Under the pieces are notes generated by a model that was given only the letters and a program-made list of their open reading frames with translations, was not told the origin of the DNA and searched no databases. Source: Roseobacter insulae (GTDB lineage Bacteria; Pseudomonadota; Alphaproteobacteria; Rhodobacterales; Rhodobacteraceae). From it: 64,000 nucleotides of DNA. Where the stretch lies: NCBI RefSeq assembly GCF_019375555.1, contig NZ_JAHXDN010000002.1, positions 124,001 through 188,000 of the forward strand. Direction: 5' to 3'. Below, piece by piece: positions 59,979-64,000 of this stretch. How positions within the stretch are numbered: position 1 is the first letter of the stretch; the number at the start of each line of letters is the position of its first letter. The translations under genes and the position numbers were made by a program.

Positions 59979-60886
59979 CCCCTCTGGCACGCCGTGACAT
60001 CTTTATTTGCACCGCCGTGCTGATCGTTTTGGGCGCGGGGTGGGGTATGACCCTGCCGTTGACGAAAATCGCGGTCTCGTCGGGGTACAGGCATTTCGGT
60101 CTGATTTTCTGGCAATTGGTGATTGGCGCTGCATTCATGGCGGTAATTTGTGGCCTCCGCGGCAAGCCTCTGCCGCGTGGGCGACAACAGATCGGTGTTT
60201 GCCTGATGATTGCGCTGGTGGGGACGATGATTCCGAATACCGCCTCCTATCAGGCGGCCGTGCACCTGCCGGCGGGCATCATGTCGATCCTGCTGTCGAT
60301 GGTGCCGATGTGGGCTTTCCCGATCGCGCTGATGATGCGGCTGGACCAGTTTTCCTGGAAACGATTTACCGGTCTGCTTCTGGGGCTTTGTGGGGTTCTC
60401 ATGATCGCCGCGCCCGGGGCATCAGCGCTGAACCTGTCGGTTTTCTGGGTGATGATCGGCGTTATCAGCAGTCTGTGTTACGGAGTGGAAGGCAACCTCG
60501 TGGCCAAATTCGGCACGGCGGGCCTGGATGCGTTTCAGGTGCTCTACGGCGCCTCCCTGATCGGGGCGGTCATCATGCTGCCGGTGTCCGTGCTGTCAGA
60601 CCAGTGGATTGCCCCCGTTGCGGTGCTGACAACCGAAGGGCAGGCACTGGTGCTCGCATCCATCATCCATGTGCTCGTCTATGCAGGTTATGTCTGGATG
60701 GTGGGGCGTGCGGGCTCGGTTTTTGCCGTTCAGGTGAGCTACCTCGTCACCGGGTTTGGTGTGATCTGGGCAAAAGTGATCCTTGACGAAGCCTATTCCG
60801 CGGGCATCTGGTTGGCTTTGATGCTGATGTTCGCGGGGATGTATCTTGTGCAGCCGCGTTTGAAAGCGGCGCTTGCCCCTGCCTGA
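59975..60886 (+). CDS. DMT superfamily transporter (EamA)
   Basis: This 303-residue inner-membrane protein has ten helices in two EamA halves (about residues 10-140 and 155-295), with WGMTLPLTKIAV in helix 1 and FWVMIGVISSLCYGVEGNLVAKF opening the second half. Such transporters usually export amino acids or metabolites. Translation starts at GTG 59975, coupled to the YmdB-type gene. The substrate is not predictable. Confidence 0.9.
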   Translation: MTPLARRDIFICTAVLIVLGAGWGMTLPLTKIAVSSGYRHFGLIFWQLVIGAAFMAVICGLRGKPLPRGRQQIGVCLMIALVGTMIPNTASYQAAVHLPAGIMSILLSMVPMWAFPIALMMRLDQFSWKRFTGLLLGLCGVLMIAAPGASALNLSVFWVMIGVISSLCYGVEGNLVAKFGTAGLDAFQVLYGASLIGAVIMLPVSVLSDQWIAPVAVLTTEGQALVLASIIHVLVYAGYVWMVGRAGSVFAVQVSYLVTGFGVIWAKVILDEAYSAGIWLALMLMFAGMYLVQPRLKAALAPA

Positions 60887-60937
60887 TCAATGGGCGAAAC
60901 TGGCCTCCGGTGATACGAAGGCACAGGCAGGATCAAG

Positions 60938-62719
60938 GTGATACCCTTTATTGAACTTTCGCCCAACGTAAGCGCCGTGCTGACCCTGACCGTGGTCGCG
61001 ATCATGTTTATCCTTTTCGTCCGCGAGACTTACCCGACCGAGGTGGTGGCCATCACCGGCGCGGCGCTCATGCTGCTGCTGGGGGTCTTGCCATACGAAA
61101 ATGCGCTCGCGGTGCTCTCGAACCCGGCGCCCTGGACGATTGCCGCCATGTTCATCGTGATGGGCGCGCTGGTGCGCACAGGGGCCCTGGAAGTCTTGAC
61201 CCGGATGGCTGAACGCTACGCGAAAACCCACCCGCGATCCGCCGTGGCCGGGGTGATCCTCTCCGTCATGGGCGCGTCGGCGATCATGAACAACACACCG
61301 GTGGTCGTCGTGATGATCCCGGTTGTCGTACAACTCAGCCAGACGCTGGGGGCAAAGGCGTCGAAGTTCCTGATCCCTCTCAGCTATGCCGCGATCATGG
61401 GCGGCTCCCTCACACTTATCGGCACCTCGACCAACCTGCTTGTCGACGGCGTGGCGCGCGGGCAGGGGTTGGCACCCTTCACCATTTTCGAGATCATGCC
61501 CATTGGCCTGGTGGTCTGCGTCTGGGGGCTGCTCTACATGTCGGTGCTGGCACCGCGCCTTCTGCCGGACCGGGACAGCATGGCAAACATGCTTTCTGAC
61601 CGCTCCAAGATGAAATTCTTCACCGAAGCCGTCATCCCGCCGGACAGTAATCTGGTGGGCCGCGACGTGCTGGGGGTACAGCTGTTCAAGCGCGACGGGG
61701 TCCGGCTTGTCGATGTGATCCGGGGCGATGCATCGTTGCGGCGCAACCTGCAGGGCGTCGAATTGCAGGTCGGGGATCGCGTCGTGTTGCGCACCCAGAT
61801 GACTGAGTTGCTGAGTTTGCAGGCAAATAAGGAGCTCAAGCGCGTTGACCAGGTGTCCGCGGTCGAGACCACCACGGTCGAGGTTCTGATCACGCCGGGG
61901 TGCCGAATGGTCGGTCGCTCGCTCGGGTCTTTGCGCTTGCGGCGGCGCTACGGTGTCTATCCGCTGGCCGTCCACCGCCGCAACCAGAACATCGGCCGCC
62001 AGCTCGATGATCTGGTTGTCCGCATTGGGGACACGCTATTGCTGGAAGGTGCTCCTGAAGACATCCAGCGGCTGGCGGCGGATATGGAGATGGTCGATGT
62101 CTCTCACCCGTCCGCGCGTGCCTTTCGCCGCAGCCACGCCCCGATCGCCATCGTGGCGCTTTGCGGCATTGTTCTGCTGGCAGCATTTAACGTTGCACCC
62201 ATTCTGCTGCTGGCCATTCTGGCCGTGGCGCTCGTGCTGGTGACCGGGTGTATTGACGCGGACGAGGCATTCTCCTTTATCGACGGACGTCTGCTGGCCC
62301 TGATCTTCGCCATGCTCTCTGTCGGGGCTGCCCTGCAACACTCCGGCGCGGTGGCGCTGATCGTGGATGCCGTCTCACCGGCGCTGACGACGATGCCGCC
62401 CCCTGTGATTGTTCTGGTGGTGTTCATCATGACATCGACCTTCACCGAAGTCGTGTCCAACAACGCCGTGGCGGTGATCATGACACCTTTGGCCATCGGG
62501 CTCGGGGCTGCACTCGGGCTGGACCCGAGACCGCTTGTGGTGGCGGTGATGATCGCCGCCTCCTGCGCCTTCGCCACACCCATCGGGTACCAGACAAACA
62601 CGCTGGTATACGGTCCGGGGGGCTACAAATTCACTGATTTCATGCGCATCGGCGTGCCGCTGAACCTGACAACGGCGGTGATCGTGTCGATGATCATTCC
62701 GATGATCTGGCCGCTTTGA
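60938..62719 (+). CDS. SLC13-family permease with RCK_C domains
   Basis: The 593-residue protein has an N-terminal membrane half (about residues 1-210) with SAIMNNTPVVVVMIP and GTSTNLLVDG, a cytoplasmic insert (about 215-390) holding two RCK_C/TrkA-C-like domains (SNLVGRDVLGVQLF and GCRMVGRSLGSL), then a C-terminal membrane half with SNNAVAVIMTPLAIGL and TPIGYQTNTLVYGPGGYKF. This is the SLC13/divalent-anion-symporter arrangement used for sulfate, dicarboxylate or similar anions. It starts at GTG 60938 after AGGA. A relative is encoded convergently at the end of the window. Confidence 0.9.
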   Translation: MIPFIELSPNVSAVLTLTVVAIMFILFVRETYPTEVVAITGAALMLLLGVLPYENALAVLSNPAPWTIAAMFIVMGALVRTGALEVLTRMAERYAKTHPRSAVAGVILSVMGASAIMNNTPVVVVMIPVVVQLSQTLGAKASKFLIPLSYAAIMGGSLTLIGTSTNLLVDGVARGQGLAPFTIFEIMPIGLVVCVWGLLYMSVLAPRLLPDRDSMANMLSDRSKMKFFTEAVIPPDSNLVGRDVLGVQLFKRDGVRLVDVIRGDASLRRNLQGVELQVGDRVVLRTQMTELLSLQANKELKRVDQVSAVETTTVEVLITPGCRMVGRSLGSLRLRRRYGVYPLAVHRRNQNIGRQLDDLVVRIGDTLLLEGAPEDIQRLAADMEMVDVSHPSARAFRRSHAPIAIVALCGIVLLAAFNVAPILLLAILAVALVLVTGCIDADEAFSFIDGRLLALIFAMLSVGAALQHSGAVALIVDAVSPALTTMPPPVIVLVVFIMTSTFTEVVSNNAVAVIMTPLAIGLGAALGLDPRPLVVAVMIAASCAFATPIGYQTNTLVYGPGGYKFTDFMRIGVPLNLTTAVIVSMIIPMIWPL

Positions 62720-62724
62720 TCTGC

Positions 62725-62764
62725 ATGCTGCTATGCAGCATCTGCAGGCCTGCTTTTCGTTTTT
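62725..62764 (+). terminator. Probable terminator after the SLC13 permease
   Basis: A 7-bp stem ATGCTGC/GCAGCAT with a TAT loop is followed by a GCAGGCCTGC palindrome and then TTTTCGTTTTT. It starts 6 nt after the permease stop codon. Confidence 0.55.
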
Positions 62765-62839
62765 GTACGTTGAAGATTAAGGGATTGGGTATCATGTTTG
62801 CGCTATCAAGACATCCGGTTTTGATGAAAGGAAAGTCAG

Positions 62840-63004
62840 ATGACAAATATGATGACAAAACTCAAGACAGCTGCTGCGAAACGCGCACAGTTCAACCGCA
62901 CTTACAACGAGCTTCGCTCGATGTCGCGTACCGTGGCATGGGATCTGGGAATGTTCCCTGAAGATGCATACGAAGTGGCTTATCGCCACGTCTACGGCCG
63001 GTAA
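62840..63004 (+). CDS. Small DUF1127-like protein
   Basis: This gene encodes 54 residues beginning MTNMMTKLKTAAAKRAQ and ending YEVAYRHVYGR, with NELRSMSRTVAWDLGMF in the middle. The basic, Arg-rich N-terminal half and the L-x-D-L-G-like centre resemble the short DUF1127 proteins of Rhodobacterales. AAAGGAAA is well placed before the ATG, and a strong terminator follows, so it is probably an independently transcribed gene between two convergent permeases. The role may be RNA binding or stress response, by analogy. Confidence 0.72.
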   Translation: MTNMMTKLKTAAAKRAQFNRTYNELRSMSRTVAWDLGMFPEDAYEVAYRHVYGR

Positions 63005-63043
63005 ACGGTCTGCAGGCGTCCTAAGGACGCACCGAGAAATTCC

Positions 63044-63092
63044 CGCCCGCGTTCTGGCCCCCGACAGGGATGGATCAGGACGCGGGCGTTTT
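63044..63092 (+). terminator. Terminator after the small DUF1127-like gene
   Basis: A 12-bp stem CGCCCGCGTTCT/AGGACGCGGGCG (63044-63055 and 63077-63088, one G-U pair) with a 21-nt loop runs into TTTT. It sits 40 nt after the stop codon and 28 nt from the stop of the convergent permease. A smaller hairpin, GCGTCC-TAA-GGACGC, lies at 63016-63030. Confidence 0.75.
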
Positions 63093-63119
63093 GTTGTCGG
63101 GTGATCGCGAAGCGGTGTT

Positions 63120-64000
63120 TCACAGCGGCCAGACGATCAGGATCACCGGAATTGATACCGCGACCACGATGACCTCCAGCGGCAGGCCCATGCGCCAGTA
63201 ATCGCCAAACTTGTACCCACCCGGACCCAGTATCAACGTATTGTTCTTGTGGCCGATGGGTGTGAGGAAGGCGCTTGACGCCGCCACCGCGACGGCCATC
63301 AGAAACGGATCCGGAGAAACCTCCAGCGATTGGGCCATCTGAATACCGACGGGGGCTGCGACGATGGTAGTCGCCGTGTTGTTGAGCACGTCGGACAGGG
63401 TCATCGTCACGATCATCAGGACGGTCAGGACGGCCCATGCCGGCAGCCCGTTTGTCCACGAGACAAGCGCGCCGGCAATAAGCTCCGTGCCGCCGGAGCT
63501 TTCCAGTGCAGCCCCCAGCGGGATCATCGAGCCCAGCAGCACAACAACGGGCCAGTTGATCTGGTCATAGATCTCTGCCAGCGGCACGATCCGGGTCAGC
63601 ACGTAGGCCACGACAACCAAACCCAGTGCAATGGGCAAATAGAGCAACCCGACGCTGGCCGCGGCAACAGCGCCGCCAAACAGACCGATTGCCAGCCATA
63701 CCTTGCGGTTTTCGGTGACGGCGAGACCGCGATCCGCAAGGGGCAGGCACCCCAGCCAGTCCGTGACGTCCACACCGGTGTCGCGGGGCACCAACAACAG
63801 CAGAATGTCACCGGTTTTGATTTCGGTCGTGCGCAGGTGCCTGACAATCTGCTCACCCTGCCGCGATACCCCGAGAAGTACCGTGCGCTGTCGCCACGAC
63901 AATCCGATGGACTGGGCCGTCTTGCCGTTGATCCGGGCGCCTTCCGGAACCACGACCTCGATGATTTCAACGCCGTCGCCATCCGCTCTGAGCGCTTCTT
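63120..64000 (-). CDS. SLC13-family permease with an RCK_C domain, 5' end missing
   Basis: The frame is open to the right edge of the window, so only the last 293 or so residues are visible. They begin in an RCK_C-like segment (VVPEGARINGKTAQSIG and RTTEIKTGDILLLLVP), followed by the C-terminal membrane half with LSDVLNNTATTIVAAPVGIQMAQ and TPIGHKNNTLILGPGGYKFGDYWRMG. The same motifs in the same order occur in the permease at 60938-62719, so the two are paralogues facing each other. The missing N-terminal half should carry the first membrane bundle. Confidence 0.9.
   Translation of the reverse strand, partial: EALRADGDGVEIIEVVVPEGARINGKTAQSIGLSWRQRTVLLGVSRQGEQIVRHLRTTEIKTGDILLLLVPRDTGVDVTDWLGCLPLADRGLAVTENRKVWLAIGLFGGAVAAASVGLLYLPIALGLVVVAYVLTRIVPLAEIYDQINWPVVVLLGSMIPLGAALESSGGTELIAGALVSWTNGLPAWAVLTVLMIVTMTLSDVLNNTATTIVAAPVGIQMAQSLEVSPDPFLMAVAVAASSAFLTPIGHKNNTLILGPGGYKFGDYWRMGLPLEVIVVAVSIPVILIVWPL

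Overview
The window looks like a chromosomal piece of a marine Roseobacter-group alphaproteobacterium (Rhodobacterales). The grounds are high-GC codon use, many ATGA start/stop overlaps, Tat-exported binding proteins, two DUF1127 mini-proteins, a DUF2927 lipoprotein, and two copies of a GGGAGCCTCCGGCGGGGATAT intergenic motif that I associate with this order. No rRNA, tRNA, CRISPR array, phage or intact insertion sequence was seen. One structural RNA gene, RNase P RNA, is clear.

Layout. 1-850: gene-poor start with one doubtful small membrane ORF carrying a 24-nt tandem duplication. 848-6336: ABC exporter, acyl-CoA synthetase, alkaline-phosphatase-family hydrolase and a Tat-signal thioredoxin-like protein. 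6349-11419: dipeptide-type ABC importer with a double-cassette ATPase. 11534-21823: long minus-strand run (CocE-type hydrolase, glycerate kinase, D-aminoacyl-tRNA deacylase, nitroreductase, double zinc ribbon membrane protein, cytochrome b561-like protein, SPFH/GYF protein, DUF2927 lipoprotein, TelA, XpaC, and a 29-residue membrane peptide). 22016-28198: pseudouridine synthase, tadA, MBL-fold hydrolase, ceramidase-like protein, gatCA, lipoprotein and AmpD-type amidase. 28291-30636: rnpB, a collapsed SDR pseudogene, amt and rpmG.

30757-48341 is the most interesting region. It holds hyuBA (ATP-dependent hydantoinase/oxoprolinase type), a branched-chain-type ABC importer of five genes, a MarR regulator, and a translationally coupled set: FAD subunit, fused 2Fe-2S/molybdopterin hydroxylase, 6-hydroxynicotinate reductase-like Fe-S protein, UPF0280/ApbE-like protein and AA_synth/DUF1185 protein. 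Three upstream regions (hyuA, the importer, the molybdenum hydroxylase operon) share a 19-nt sequence in the same orientation relative to the gene. I infer one regulon for uptake, hydroxylation, reductive dearomatisation and ATP-driven ring opening of an N-heterocyclic acid. PCuAC-like and multi-pass membrane genes sit between hyuA and the importer and may be unrelated.

48519-64000 is mostly housekeeping and accessory: Bax inhibitor-1 protein, DUF1127/LysR pair, XRE regulator, histidinol-phosphatase-like enzyme, 8-oxoguanine deaminase, CAP protein, guanine deaminase, mgtE, 5-formyl-THF cyclo-ligase, SDR, ankyrin protein, YmdB-type phosphoesterase, DMT exporter, and two convergent SLC13/RCK_C permeases around a tiny DUF1127-like gene. 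The last permease runs off the window.
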